DNA of 64,000 nt from assembly GCA_043228905.1 (NCBI GenBank), contig JBHGNT010000013.1, forward strand, positions 4,836,001 through 4,900,000, written 5' to 3'. Origin of the DNA: Azolla caroliniana. Its lineage: Eukaryota; Polypodiophyta. The translations under genes were made by a program, and so were the position numbers. Shown here piece by piece: positions 51,220-63,010 of this stretch; position 1 is the stretch's first letter; every line of letters begins with the position of its first letter. The notes beneath the pieces were generated by a model that saw only the letters and a list, made by a program, of their open reading frames with translations, was not told the origin of the DNA and made no database searches.

Positions 51220-51306
51220 ATTCTTTCCTTCTTCTATTCTTCACCGTGATTAGGGTTTATCTGTTTGTCAATAGCAGAGGATCTCAACCCTCGCGCTCTA
51301 ATACCA

Positions 51307-51676
51307 TGTAAAAGAATACATGCGGAAGCTTAACAGGCACAACCAGATAACCACATAAAGGAAAGACAAAGAAGGTTCAATGGAAAATTTAATCAACACA
51401 GGGTATGTGAGAGAGACAGAGTGAGCAGAACACAGAAAACTCTATTCCAAAACAATACTCTAAAACTTTGTACATGAGATGTGCTCAGAGAGCACTTTTA
51501 TATAGGTCCATAAGGACTGACAGAAGTACTGACAAGTACTTCAATGATCATCAATAAGCCCCTACACTAACTCTCAAAATATATTCCTCCACGGTTTATG
51601 CACCGCTACGGCCTCTCGTTGCGCACCCAGTCTACGCACTGGTTTACGCACCCAATGTTGAGCTTGTATCTCAACA
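51307..51676 (-). repeat. Element N: 5' LTR (370 bp)
   Basis: It runs TGTAAAAGAATACATGCGG to GCTTGTATCTCAACA. In minus-strand sense the start, TGTTGAGATACAAGCTCAAC, matches the start of LTR J (31527). A TATATAGGT-type motif lies near 51498-51506 (plus). Confidence 0.82.
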
Positions 51677-52084
51677 CTTCTATCGAGCTTCTCGATGGGA
51701 AGAGCGCTTCCCATCTGGGTGTTCATTGTCAAACTTCTTCTACCCTTGATGCAAGCTTGAGCACAACACACGTAAAGGCGATGGGCTTGGATCAAGCTAT
51801 CACACGCTCTGATACCATGTAAACAATCAAGAGTGATTTTGTGCAACGGCTATGTGTGTGTGTATGTGAGACAAGAGAGAATGTGAGAGAGAGAGGGAGG
51901 GAAAGAGCTCTAGACAAGAAACTGTATATTACATCCAACAATAACTAAGCTACAAAAGGTTGGTCTAAATACCAACTGATCTAGGGCGAGTGCCCTTTCT
52001 ACTAATTACAAATCTAGCCTACTATGACGTCCACTAGTTAGTGTGAACATTGTCTCTGTGGGAAGTTGAGTTCGATTCTCAACA
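51677..52084 (-). mobile_element. M-family copia end: gag start, primer site and 5' LTR
   Basis: The LTR (51818-52084) runs TGTAAACAATC to TTCGATTCTCAACA and closely matches 44069-44340. The primer site TGGTATCAGAGC (minus) is at 51806-51817. Gag starts at ATG 51726 (MNTQMGSALPIEKLDRS) and is cut after 17 codons by the LTR of element N. Confidence 0.82.
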
Positions 52085-52191
52085 CCCATAAACACAAGAC
52101 CTTCCCCCCCACCGACTCCCTAGTCCAAGAACCTAGTGGTCCCGTCCAAGCCGCGGACTTCCACGACATCTTTGGTGAACCCGACGTGAAG

Positions 52192-53672
52192 TCCGTCACC
52201 AACCAAGATCCATGCGATTCAAGCCATGAAAGACATACGCGAGTCACAATCTGAAGTCCGCAAATTTCTCAGAGCATGTGTGTTCTACCATATATGGATT
52301 CCACACTATGCGCACATTGCAGACCCCCTCTACCAATTACTACGGAAGGGGAAAAGGTTCAAATAAAATCTAGAGCACACCGAAGCCATGAAAAAAACAT
52401 TGCAAGTAGCAAAGTCACTAAAGAAACTAGACTATACTCAACCGATCATAGTCACAGTTGATACAAGTCCAACCGGGCTCAGATGGGTCATCAACCAAGA
52501 AGATGTGGAAAGAACACGACATCCGGTCCGGTTCGGTTCGGTGCAAAGGTTCTCAACGCATGTCAATGAGGATACGCACAGATTAAAAGAGAATTATGGG
52601 GAGTCATGTCGGCGATAAAATCAGATCGGGATTATTTGATCGGAGCCGAAGTGGTGATCGAAATGGATTGTCTTCCAATACTTGGAATGATGCGATGTTG
52701 CATTGTATCAAATATGGCTATGCTAAGATGGATTGCATACGTGAAGTCACTTAATCTGGAGGTACGACACGTTTCGGGAAAAGACAATGCGACAGCAAAT
52801 ATGCTATCAAGGGCACGGTTCGGAGACAGCATAGTCAAATCGGATAATGAAGAAGTTTTGGAAGACTACTTTACTTCGGAGCATACATGCCGGATCAATG
52901 TAATCGGGGAATTTCGGGAAGACGAATACAAAGGAGAAATCTTGTTGATCGGAAGAACACTACAAGAGATCGAGGAATCATCAGATAATAAAGAAAATAG
53001 AGCCGAGATTCAGAAGAAGAAGCGATAAGTCCGGAAGTTCTTCCTGAACAATGGATTAATTTAGAGGGAGCCAAAAAGACCAAATGGTATACCACTACGG
53101 GTAGTCGGCACAAAGGAACAACAGAAACTGATAATATCTTAATTTCACGAATCCAATTAGGCTAGGCATCGGGATACGTGGGTGACATTTTCAAAGATCA
53201 AGAAAAAATATTGGTGGAAGAATATCTACAAGGACGTAGTGGAGTTCACAGAAAGCTATGGGAAATGTCAAATCTACTTTGGAGTTCAACACCGGGACAA
53301 ACTACATCCGACATTCTCACTGGCAATCAACTTCAAATGGATGGTCGACATCATGGCAATGCCCACCAAGATCAGACAAAAGATGTTCTTGGTGCTGGCT
53401 CGGCAGGATCTGACGAACCAAGTAGAAGGTCAGGCACTACGAACGAAAACAAGTTCTGCAGTTTGCTAATTTCTCTTGGAAGAAGTGTTATGCAAGCGCA
53501 GGTGTGTAGGTCAAGTGATTGCGGATCAGGGAGAACTTAACTCCGATGAAGCTAAGGAACTCTTCACCAAACACGAGGTACGGTTGACACTAACCATAGC
53601 ATACAATCCAAAAGCCAACGAGAAGATTGGGCGAGGACATACCAAAGGATGTGCAGGTTCTGAGGGGGCGAG
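52192..53672 (+). pseudogene. Element R: RNase H and integrase remnant
   Basis: The plus strand reads YHIWIPHYAHIADPLYQLLR, TVDTSPTGLRWVINQEDVER and AEVVIEMDCLPILGMMRCC, then RWIAYVKSLNLEVRHVSGKD, collinear with the pol end of element A at 1-400. Integrase pieces are KKKYWWKNIYKDVVEF, MVDIMAMPTKIRQKMF, VIADQGELNSDEAKELF and IAYNPKANEKIGRGH, carrying the Asp, Asp and Glu positions. Stops and shifts are frequent. This shows what lies left of the window in element A. Confidence 0.78.
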
Positions 53673-54842
53673 TGTCGTAGTGTATTTCATACACTACGTG
53701 AAAAACGTACCAAGTACTCGATTGAATAAGTATGAAGAAAAAAGGAGAAAAATGTTAAACCATTGTTACATGCATAGGGCAAGATTCAAACCTTGTAACT
53801 CCATGTTAATAATTTGAAGCCTTACCATTATACTAACTTATCATAAGTAATATAATTATTAGATTTAGCTATATATAAGAGCTTTTCTTCTTCTTCTTCC
53901 AAAATGAAGCTACTTTCCCATTAGTTAGGAAGGATTATTACAAAGAGATTGTACAAGGAGGCTTATACAAAAATCGGGGAATCTCCCTCCAATCAAGTTC
54001 AAGAAAAGGAGACTACTTACCTAGCCTTTCGGACTAACTACTTAATGTAAGTAGATACCTATAACTAAAAACGGTGCCCTTCAGTGTTGGCTAGTACGAG
54101 CCAACTCCTAGGGCCTACAACAAAGGGAGGGTGGCATGTGAGTAGGAAACAACCATCATGGGGTCTGGTAGTTCCACCTTGGGCCACTTTCTCCTTGCCT
54201 CACCATAGGTGTGTTCCGTCATTTATGCCAAAAGCGCAAACAGGCAGTGGCCACGTCGTTGGAATGGCTGCAAACCTCATCCAATTAGCCGCGTAGGCAA
54301 CTGATAAGCGCAAACCATATGTCCATGATTACTTCCTCTGGGAGTTGTACCAGATCTTGGAAGACCTTTAGGCAATAGCTTATCCTCATGTGCATGAGTA
54401 CTATAATGAGAAAAGGCACGTGATGTCTATAATTAGAAGAAAAAAAAAACATGAATTCCATTGTTAGAAAAAGTATGAATACTATAGTTAGAGAAATTAT
54501 TCTAGGAAAAAGCTACTCATGCACATCTAGTGTGCATGAACACTTTAATTAGAAGAAAAATCATGATACTTGTCATGTGGTAAGTTATACTTAGCCTCTC
54601 CCATCACTATATAAGGAGGGGAAGCAAAATGTAATTGGTTGTTGAATCTTTGAGAATTTATTAGGGTTCAAAAGGGTTTATTAATATATTATACTATACT
54701 CGTGGAATTAACGAGTTTTCTATTTCTCTCTCTTTTAATCTATTCTTGATCCTATCTATCTAAATTTCCTTCTCCTCCTAGTCCAAAACCTCGGTGGTTT
54801 CCACCTAACTCGCGCAACAATCCGGCGCCGAAAGGCATGATA
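53673..54842 (+). repeat. Element R: 3' LTR (1170 bp), same family as solo LTR D
   Basis: It begins TGTCGTAGTGTATTTCAT, whose bases 53676-53698 form a 10-bp hairpin with a 3-nt loop. A TATA motif CTATATAAGGAGGGG is near 54606-54620 and the conserved U5 module near 54778-54802. It ends GCCGAAAGGCATGATA. Both ends match D (14690-15436) in reverse. An unrelated-looking stretch near 53900-54430 accounts for the extra length. Confidence 0.82.
53778..53838 (-). promoter_or_regulatory. tRNA-like module in the 3' LTR of element R
   Basis: On the minus strand TAGTATAATGG (plus 53825-53835) and GGTTTGAATCT (plus 53782-53792) start 43 nt apart. TATTAACATGGAGTTACAAG between them matches the module of D with one change in GGTGC. 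T5 follows downstream. Confidence 0.6.
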
Positions 54843-55880
54843 GCATGCTTAGCTAACAAGAGCCATAACCACATTGTCATAGTGTCAACATAAATCAAGG
54901 CTCCCCTGATAAGAAGGTAACTAGCCTCCTTATATAAGCAAAAATCCTAGGCCCTAATGTGTTCACACTTGACTACTTTACTTGAAGTGGTCAAAGGATA
55001 ATACACTTGATAGTTATCCCACACTGTTGAATTGAATATTATAATTCATACCCTTGTTCCTTTCAGAATTAACCCACACGTACTCATCATAATATTAGGA
55101 AAAACTACAGAGAACCTATCTCATAATCAGTTATGGTTATGCACGTACTGGTATCACTTTGATAAAATGCTCTGCATTGATCACATTCGACTATACCTTC
55201 CACATATCTATGACCAAACCCAATCCTTGCACGAATTTCTCTCAAAGTCTCAATTGCATTAATCATTAGTATAATTCTTGAACATCAAGAATCATTACTC
55301 ACTTTCACATGTATTATGTGAAATATAATATTTTTTTCTATGTTATAGGATATTTGTAAGACATCATAATGCTTTGTTTTGTTATGAGTTTATATATTTT
55401 GAATATGTGGCAAGTAAATAGTTACAGAAGTAAATACATGCATTATCTTATAATGATTACACCCCTAACAATGTTACAAAATTGTAAAACAAGCTATGTC
55501 TACTTTGTGAGCTTTACATTTTCATCGATTCTTAACATATTTATTTCCACAATGGTTCATAGCGTAAGAGGATCTCAATGATGTGGACGAGCAACACACA
55601 TTAGTACAATATTTAGATCATAACGAGTCTCCCTTTACACAACAACATTTATAATTATGAAATATGCATGAAATGATAAGATTTAGAATATGTAAAAGCT
55701 ATTGTATCTCAATATGATGTTTTTTTTCCAAATGATTTCCTTCATTAGTATTAAGAAAAGCGCCGAAAGGCTACAAAATGTACAATCAGAGAGTATTATA
55801 TACAAAAGAGATGTTCTGGGCAAGGACCAGGGGTGATGATATTTCTATATCAGTCCTTAAGAGGAGAATGTGAACAGAGG
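54843..55880. other. AT-rich intergenic sequence
   Basis: Apart from the dispersed repeat, I see only short, unconvincing frames and AT-rich runs. No gene, RNA or element boundary is recognised. Confidence 0.6.
54905..55100. repeat. Dispersed repeat, copy 1
   Basis: ACTAGCCTCCTTATATAAGC, CCTAGGCCCTAA, ACTTGAAGTGGTCAA and TTGAATTGAATATTAT recur in order at 59195-59395 with changes. The TATATAAG motif suggests a decayed LTR. No coding sequence is nearby. Confidence 0.6.
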
Positions 55881-55895
55881 CAGCTTCCTCCATAA

Positions 55896-56588
55896 CTACA
55901 GTAGTTTTTTCCTTTTCTTAAGAACAACTTCCGAAGAGCCTAGCATATTGTCATATTGCCCATGCACTACCACCAATAAGCTCTCCCATAATTCTAGCAA
56001 TATATCTGACAGAATGGAATCATATCGTCTTTTACAATGATACTTCCATAAGATCCAAAATGTAACCATTGATATTGTTTTCCATACATGGGTTGCACGC
56101 ATTTGCTTGCGAGGTTGCAGAAAAGGGGAGACAAAAATTAGATGCTTGTTGATGACTGTCATTGCCTCTAGAGCATCATCTACCTCATACAACAAGAGAC
56201 TGGAATGGAGAACCCCCAATACCGTTGATCCCTAGGAGAAGAGGCAACCTGCATTAATTGTCAGGAATAAAGAAAGAACTTTATTCCATACTTGTTGGGC
56301 TAATGAGCATGACCAGAGAGCATGCTTGGTAGTTTCCTGCATGTCGCCACAATAACAACATTGTCTAAGAATGGTTGCCATGTCTCCTTTCAATGACTAA
56401 CCTATTGGTAGTGTTGCATGTAGTAAAAGCCATCTGAAGAGAATATATTTAGTTGGCCCCCTAAAAGACCAAATCCATTTCCAATAAGCCTTCAAATGAA
56501 TGTGTGAAATACCCCACTTATTCCAGTGCTTTTGAGTTGTAAGAGTTGGAATATTCTTAGACATGAGTAAGGTTCTACCAAATTTCAT
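55896..56588 (-). pseudogene. LINE ORF2 C-terminus with zf-RVT zinc-binding domain
   Basis: On the minus strand one frame with two stops reads WIWSFRGPTKYILFRWLLLH, then CCYCGDMQETTKHALWSCSL with AQQVWNKV, and a following domain (WKTISMVTFWILWKYHCKRR). The C-C-H-C pattern after a 'W....P.K...F.W....LPT' segment is the zinc-binding region at the C-terminus of plant LINE reverse transcriptases. A run of T at about 55722-55730 (A on the minus strand) may be the remnant of the tail. More ORF2 may extend to about 57120 but is too decayed to read. Confidence 0.78.
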
Positions 56589-57129
56589 AGTGTACCGAAA
56601 GAATGGAACCTTCTACAATGGATTCATCATGGGACTGGTCCAGAAACATCCCCCTAGGTCCCACATCAACCTACTAACTGGCTATCGTGCATATAATCAG
56701 AGCATATCCCACAAATGAGCTACTCACGGTTGTGGATCCAATATCCATTTCTTACTAGATTTGGCAATCACCCTAACTGGAATAGCGAGTAGGTTCTGTA
56801 GTAAATTATCTAAGGGTGTAAGTCTGCAATTTATTGTCTTGTTGAATATGGAAATAAAAAATACATCTATTTACAAAAATTCCTTCAACAAAAAGCATCA
56901 TGCCATTCATAAGGTAACCTAACCACATATGCTCCTGCATTGGCTGAAGTTTCGCCAAGCCAATGATAACGCCACTGAAATATCCACTCTCGATATAATG
57001 ATTATTACATTTAGACAAATAAGTGATTGCTCCAAATATCTCTAAGAGTGTTTGTGTAATGCATCGGGATTCATTTAAAACTTTGGACAAGCCCATGAAA
57101 TTGACGGTTACAAATTTCTTCAACTTTGT

Positions 57130-60100
57130 GGGTTTTAACCCATTTTTATAAGAAAATTTATTTTTTCATATTATCCTTCGATTAGAAATTATATAAATTT
57201 ATGATATCGAGTAACGTTTCAAGAATTAGAAAATTTATGAGGTGGCACTCTATACCGGAGAATGGCCAAAATCCATGAGTTATACACATTTCAATAATAT
57301 TGAATCAAGTCGTTCAATGTCCAAACTATTTATACAGAGGTTAGCATCCAAAACCATCATGGCTCAACCAATTAGCAAAATGTTTCTCAACAATTTATTA
57401 CAAACAGAATGTACATTTTTTTCTTCAGTTAAATTGTGTGTGGAGGTTCCCTTCAATTTTGGGGGTTGTATTACACCATCAACTTTATATATTTGAGTTT
57501 AGAATTTCTACAAGATAGCCCTCTAGATCTACAACCAGTCATGTAGGATATTCCAAGACTCTCTGATGTAATGCACAAGGGCAATAATGATTTTTCCAAT
57601 AATGCTTTCCACTAGTAAAGGCTATAATTACAGTGTGCTTGACTTTAAAAGCCTATTTCCATTATTTTTTGGAATTTGAATATTGATTGCAAACACATGT
57701 AGAGAAGAGATCGGATTTGAGACGAGAATATTAATTTAATGATTAGATTCAAGATATATCATCTTCATTTCTTAAGATAAACATGGGAACCTAAAAGATT
57801 TATGAAGGTGATGCCTCGTTGGGTGCAAACCGATGCATAAACGAAATGGCAGTATCTTTTTACAATGTTTTGGTATCAAGCACTTGCTTTTATTATAATT
57901 TATAAATTTACATAAATACATCCGAAGGAAATCTGCCCAATATTGGGTCACACACCGATGTTACGTCTTTCTATTGTTTGCTTTGTTTGTGCAGAAAAAT
58001 CCTAAATATCCTTCTGGTTATCATAACCAAATAAAAGTATGCTTGCTTGTTTTCAAACTACTTACCTATGCCTAGTGAAATTAGAAAGAAAAAAAACTGA
58101 AAAATGTGGTTCCTAACTTCAACACAATAATGTCACATATAAATCTTTTAAGTTGCATGTATGTGCGTAATGTTAATTTTTATGTGATTGGCAAAGCTTG
58201 GTGTTAGTTGGCCAAGCATGAATGGGTGATTCTGAAAATAAGCAAGTTTTGAAACAAATGAGTACATTTTATTAATTTTCCATTCATTTTATCCCTCTCT
58301 ATTGATGTGTTCATTTTAAGCATTTAAAACTAAATGTTTCCTGCATCATTTCAAGCCAAATATTTGTTTCGGTCTTTTAGGAGAACATAATTGTGTACTA
58401 AGGAAAAAAATCCTTTATCACTTACACGAGCCTTTAAATAAGCTTGATAATAATTTCTTCAACATTCCATAGCCTAGCCCTAGATATCCTCTTGAACATT
58501 ATTTTTGTAAGTTTTGGTTCCCTCGAACATTAATAAACAAAATTATTATTCAAAACTTACGTACATGTAAATCGTTATGTTAAAATCACAAAACTATTAT
58601 TAAATGCAGTGCCTTTTGGAATGATGCTTTCTCCATATGGTTTTTGTCTTTGAGAAATTATTAAAGGAAGTGACAGATGCATGATCTCTTTAATTGAAAA
58701 CCAGACAAACTGTTAGTCCTTCATAAGCAAAATGAAGTCATAAATAAATAAATGATAAAATGCCCACCCTTTATCGTGTGTACATCATACTCACATCATT
58801 GAGATTCTTGAATCACTCAATTTGAGCAACACAACAACTCTCCCTCCCTTTTGATGGTTCCTCTTACAAGAATTACCCTAAGTAACAAACCACACCAAAA
58901 ATGGCTGAACAAATTATGAAAATGTCTTAAGGTGAAATCACCAACCAAACCTACAAGCATTGGTGCATTTTCATTTCAATATTGTTAATAGGTATTAGAT
59001 TCCATATCCAATATGGAAGCAAAAAATAAGAAATTATTTTAGAAGAAGGTTAAAAATAGGGCCTAGATTTGCCTAACCATCCCCCAACGATGGTGAGAGA
59101 GGAACCCACATGCCCATCACTGTCCCATACTACCTCATATGGACATGAGATTGCCAACTAGAGCCTTGTCTCGACGTAGAATTGTTTTTTCCCATAAGGA
59201 GTTTACTAGCCTAGCCTACTTATATGGTCTTAAGCCCTAAGTCCTTGGCCTATTCATACTTTATTGCTTCACATGAAGTGATCAAGTGGCAAGTCAATTA
59301 TTGGTTACCTCTCATTGTAGAATTGAATATCTTCAATTTTCTTCTTCTTTCTAATGTGAATTAACACGCATGAACTCACCATGGGTTAGATCAAACTATC
59401 GTGGAAGAACCTCGTGGTCTATCATGGCCATGCTCGTAACAAAGAGTTCTCAAAGGGAATGTGTTGGTATATGTTATTAAGTGAGCTATGTTGTTGTCAT
59501 GGAGTATCCTAAGTGTCCCTCAATATATGAAGTTTGTATGTGTATAGTAGGCTTAATGAATGGATACTTATGACAAAAACCTTTGTGTGGCTATGGTTGT
59601 CATGGATTAATTGTGCACGTGTTAGGTTGAGGGCTTTGAGTCAGCCCAAAAGCACACCATATTTCAAAAAGTTTAGAATATGCAGGTAATAGATATCTTA
59701 AATCATTTGATGTTAATAAGACAAGCATACACCTACTCTTTTTGTTACATTGTGCCATATACGTATTGCGATAATGTATTGTATATTTTATAGAGAGACC
59801 CATAATAGTTTATCGTGATGCATAGGAGCGAATAGAAGAGCCAAATCGAACAACATTTATAGATCATGCAACCTTTGAACTATCTTGACTAGTCTCAATA
59901 ACTCAATCACTTTGTTGATAAGGAAAAATGAAGATTTGGGGTCTTCAAATGTGAGGGTTCTTCAAGGTGTGTGGATAAATATTGTTATATTATATTGCCA
60001 TAAGCTTATTGCACTCTTTTATACATGTGGCCTTAGGAAACACGATCAATTTATTGTTGTAACACACTTCATGTGAACACTACTAGTATATATATTGATA

Positions 60101-62700
60101 TAATAACAAGACCAAAGAGAAGATTATGATTCATATTATAAATTCATTAAAGTGATGCATGTCTTTTACATATATGGCCAATTTGAATGTGAAGGAGTTC
60201 ATGTAGTCTACCAAAGGCACTATAATATTCGAATTTGGTTCATCACACGGTTGACTAATAACTATGACAAAGGTCTAAATGTAAATGCCTCGACGGTAAG
60301 TACCTCGGTCGAGGACAATTGCATCTAACTTGTGCCAAGGCCATCAATTTTGAGAATATTATATACCATATCAATGTGGGCAAAGTCCAATCCAACCCAA
60401 TAACACATTATTATATTGTAGTGTGCACAAGGACTAAGTCTACACCAACACAACAACACTTCACTTTGAATTAAGTTTCCTTATAAATCTCATCAGTTTG
60501 TGTTAATTACAGTGAATCACCATCTCTATACTAAGCAATTTGAGTGCAATCACATGAATATGGCCCTTTTATAATACGATCAAGACAACATGCGTAGATT
60601 CATGGAATAGTGGCTTGTCAAGTGAGGGAGGGTCATTAGGAAAAGAAAACGATTTTTAAGACTTCTATTGAAAGGGACGCTTAGAAGATAATGCCTCCAA
60701 GTATATCTTGGACTGATATGCCCCAATGGCCTCAACTTGCGAGGGCCATAATGTCCATTATTTTATTATGGTGCTTTGAGTAACACATAAAAGAAACCAT
60801 AACAATTATCCCATTAGAATTATTGCTCTTTACATAATCCATTATTGGGTTAGAACACATTGTAATCACTTCCTTTCATGAACATATAAACATATGCCTT
60901 GCCACAAACTTTGACGATTCTCAATGGGGCCCAACCATAACGTGCCTATAACAAACCAGGAGGAACACATCTACATCTATCTGGCAACATGTTTGGCAAA
61001 CGAAAAACACACGCACGCGCATTATTGTAGATTATTATTAAGTTGTCTTCATTTCGTCATATAATGAATATAGAATATGATAGGTCTCCCATTATTTTAA
61101 ACTTATTTATTGCTCGATGTTTACAGTGTTCAAAGACTTCTACACATCAACAAAAAACCATCATTTATCTCATAAAATGTTGTCTTATTGCATTTCACAA
61201 ACATTGCAAGGAATTGCATGCTCGTCATCCTTCTATATTGTCTCTCTTACTCTCTTCTTATCTCTACCTATAAACAACCAACCAATGGCTCCAAACAAGG
61301 ATCTTCCTACAATTCCAAAAATAGTGAACTTGAATGGAGAAGGAATAATATAGAGTATTCCTTTGTTATACGAGAGTTGAGACTATCCATTTGACCAACC
61401 ACAAGGAAATATATCAAACACATCCGTATTTTTACTGCACCAACAAAGTCCTTTCATTTACCTTTAAGCACATGGTAAATTTGGCAGGACTTCTTTGAAT
61501 AGGGGAAAGGTTTCAAGGATGCTATATTTCCGAAAAACACGCATTCATTTAATTTATCACTTTACTCGTAAAAATGCAAAGTAGAAGGAAAGGGGTAGAA
61601 AGGCGGTGAAGATTGATGGGAGCATATAAATATATATTATATACATCTCTTTATGTTAAAAAATACATTGATCGATAAGTTCGACATGTCAGAAAGCGAA
61701 AAAGCACAATGTGACGCACTTCATGCCTTTTTTCCGGTTTCTTGTTTCTATGGAATAGACCGGCATCATCTCCTTTCTCTCCCGCACCAACAATATTTAC
61801 AACACCACTGAGGATGCATGAATTTGGAGATCTTCAATTTAAAGAGCATCATTGACTCAAAACGACCTCAACGTTACAATGTACATAAGAAAATAGGTGT
61901 GAAAGGAACATATCAAGGGAAATATGAGGGTTTTTTTTTGTTGCATATATGATGAATGCCACTCTTTCCGCTGACAAAGACAAAGAAAAAAGATTCACAT
62001 TGTGCCTCGAAACAAATACAATTGAATGTTTGATGTATCTACAAATGCATGTATGGCCAATGTTAACTTGCTCGGAGTTCTTATACTGAGCAGTCTATGT
62101 GGTATTCTAAGACAAATCAAGCTTCCTAGAATGGTTTTCTGTTAGCACCTCTACCAAGGCTTCAACCTCCACAAACTTGACTTGCAAATAACTAGGGCAT
62201 GACTCGCAAAGGAGAGGCCACCGGGACACATCTCATGGCTTGTGCCTCCAAAAGCAATTGAACATGGATGGTGACAAATCCACACTTATACTATGCCAAC
62301 AAAGAAGAAGAATTTTTATACCTGTTGTGAACACAAACTATGTGTAGGGCCATGGGGGGCTTTCGTTAAGCCAACCTTATGAATGAAATCAATAATATTA
62401 GATATGTTATTAGATAGATAGTTAGTTGTCTTTGTGTCTTTTTCTGTTTGTTTATGTGTATGTAGTAATTGGTCGTTGGTTTGACGTCCCTTCGTATAGG
62501 TTCCAGAATCTTTCAATGAGCGAGTTATGGTCTTTTCATTCTTATGTGAAATGTTTCGTCATTAGTTGTGTGGCATTTCATGAATGAGAATCGAAGCACA
62601 CACGTATATGTACATATGATCGCTGCACGTTCCGTTTTTTAAAAGAAAATTCATCGTGTAGACCTAGGCCAGGTCGGCCGCCCAAAATGCCCCTTTTGTT
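57130..62700. other. AT-rich intergenic sequence without a recognisable gene
   Basis: Only short frames occur, none with a domain or with the codon pattern of a gene. The second copy of the dispersed repeat lies at about 59195-59395. No tRNA, rRNA or LTR pair is seen. Small exons of a host gene cannot be excluded by eye. Confidence 0.6.
59195..59395. repeat. Dispersed repeat, copy 2
   Basis: It is collinear with 54905-55100: ACTAGCCTAGCCTACTTATA, TTAAGCCCTAAG, CACATGAAGTGATCAAG, TAGAATTGAATATCTTC and GTGAATTAACACGCATGAAC. The direct orientation and about 4.3 kb distance would fit a pair of decayed LTRs, but the DNA between holds a LINE remnant. Confidence 0.58.
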
Positions 62701-62732
62701 TTTACCTACGGACACCAACCATACTGCTCACA

Positions 62733-62920
62733 ATAAGTAAGTGATTAACTAAATAAGTGTGTAATTAAGTGAGTAAGTAAGTAAGTAAGACAGTAATTAA
62801 AAAACAAACTTAATAAGTAATTAAGCAAGTACTTAAGAAAGTAAGTGAGTAATTAAGTAGGTAAAAACAAGCAAAGAAACTTATATAAGTATGTAAGTAC
62901 GTATTTAAACAAGCAAACAA
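62733..62920. repeat. Degenerate AAGT-type tetranucleotide repeat
   Basis: GTAA, AAGT and TTAAGT units repeat imperfectly over about 190 bp, for example GTAAGTAAGTAAGTAAG near 62775. It is low-complexity DNA about 450 bp before the host gene start. Confidence 0.85.
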
Positions 62921-62968
62921 CCTTCTATATAAATAAATTAGAGAGAAGAAAAAAAAGAACTAATTTAG

Positions 62969-62971
<3 letters not shown>

Positions 62972-63010
<39 letters not shown>

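Larger units (their letters stand above)
46527..51676 (-). mobile_element. Copia element N: nearly full length, decayed
   Basis: On the minus strand this runs 5' LTR (51307-51676), primer site TGGTATTAGAGC (51295-51306), gag, protease, integrase, RT, RNase H, an unusual charged tail, polypurine tract and 3' LTR (46527-46980). The LTRs are clearly related but strongly diverged, so this is an old insertion. Flanks CCGAT (46522-46526) and CTTCT (51677-51681) do not match. Confidence 0.82.
52085..54842 (+). mobile_element. Element R: internally deleted relative of element A
   Basis: It comprises the end of a 5' LTR (to 52168), a primer site identical to that of A (52173-52191), a deletion of gag, protease and RT, then RNase H and integrase remnants, a polypurine tract (53660-53672) and a 1.17-kb LTR (53673-54842). 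The 5' LTR end (GGACTTCCACGACA) differs from the 3' LTR end (CGAAAGGCATGATA), so recombination between two related elements is likely. Confidence 0.75.

Noticed and set aside
61043-61394. Short plus-strand frames as possible host exons
   Set aside because: They overlap each other in different frames, are under 80 codons and show no recognisable motif or splice pattern.
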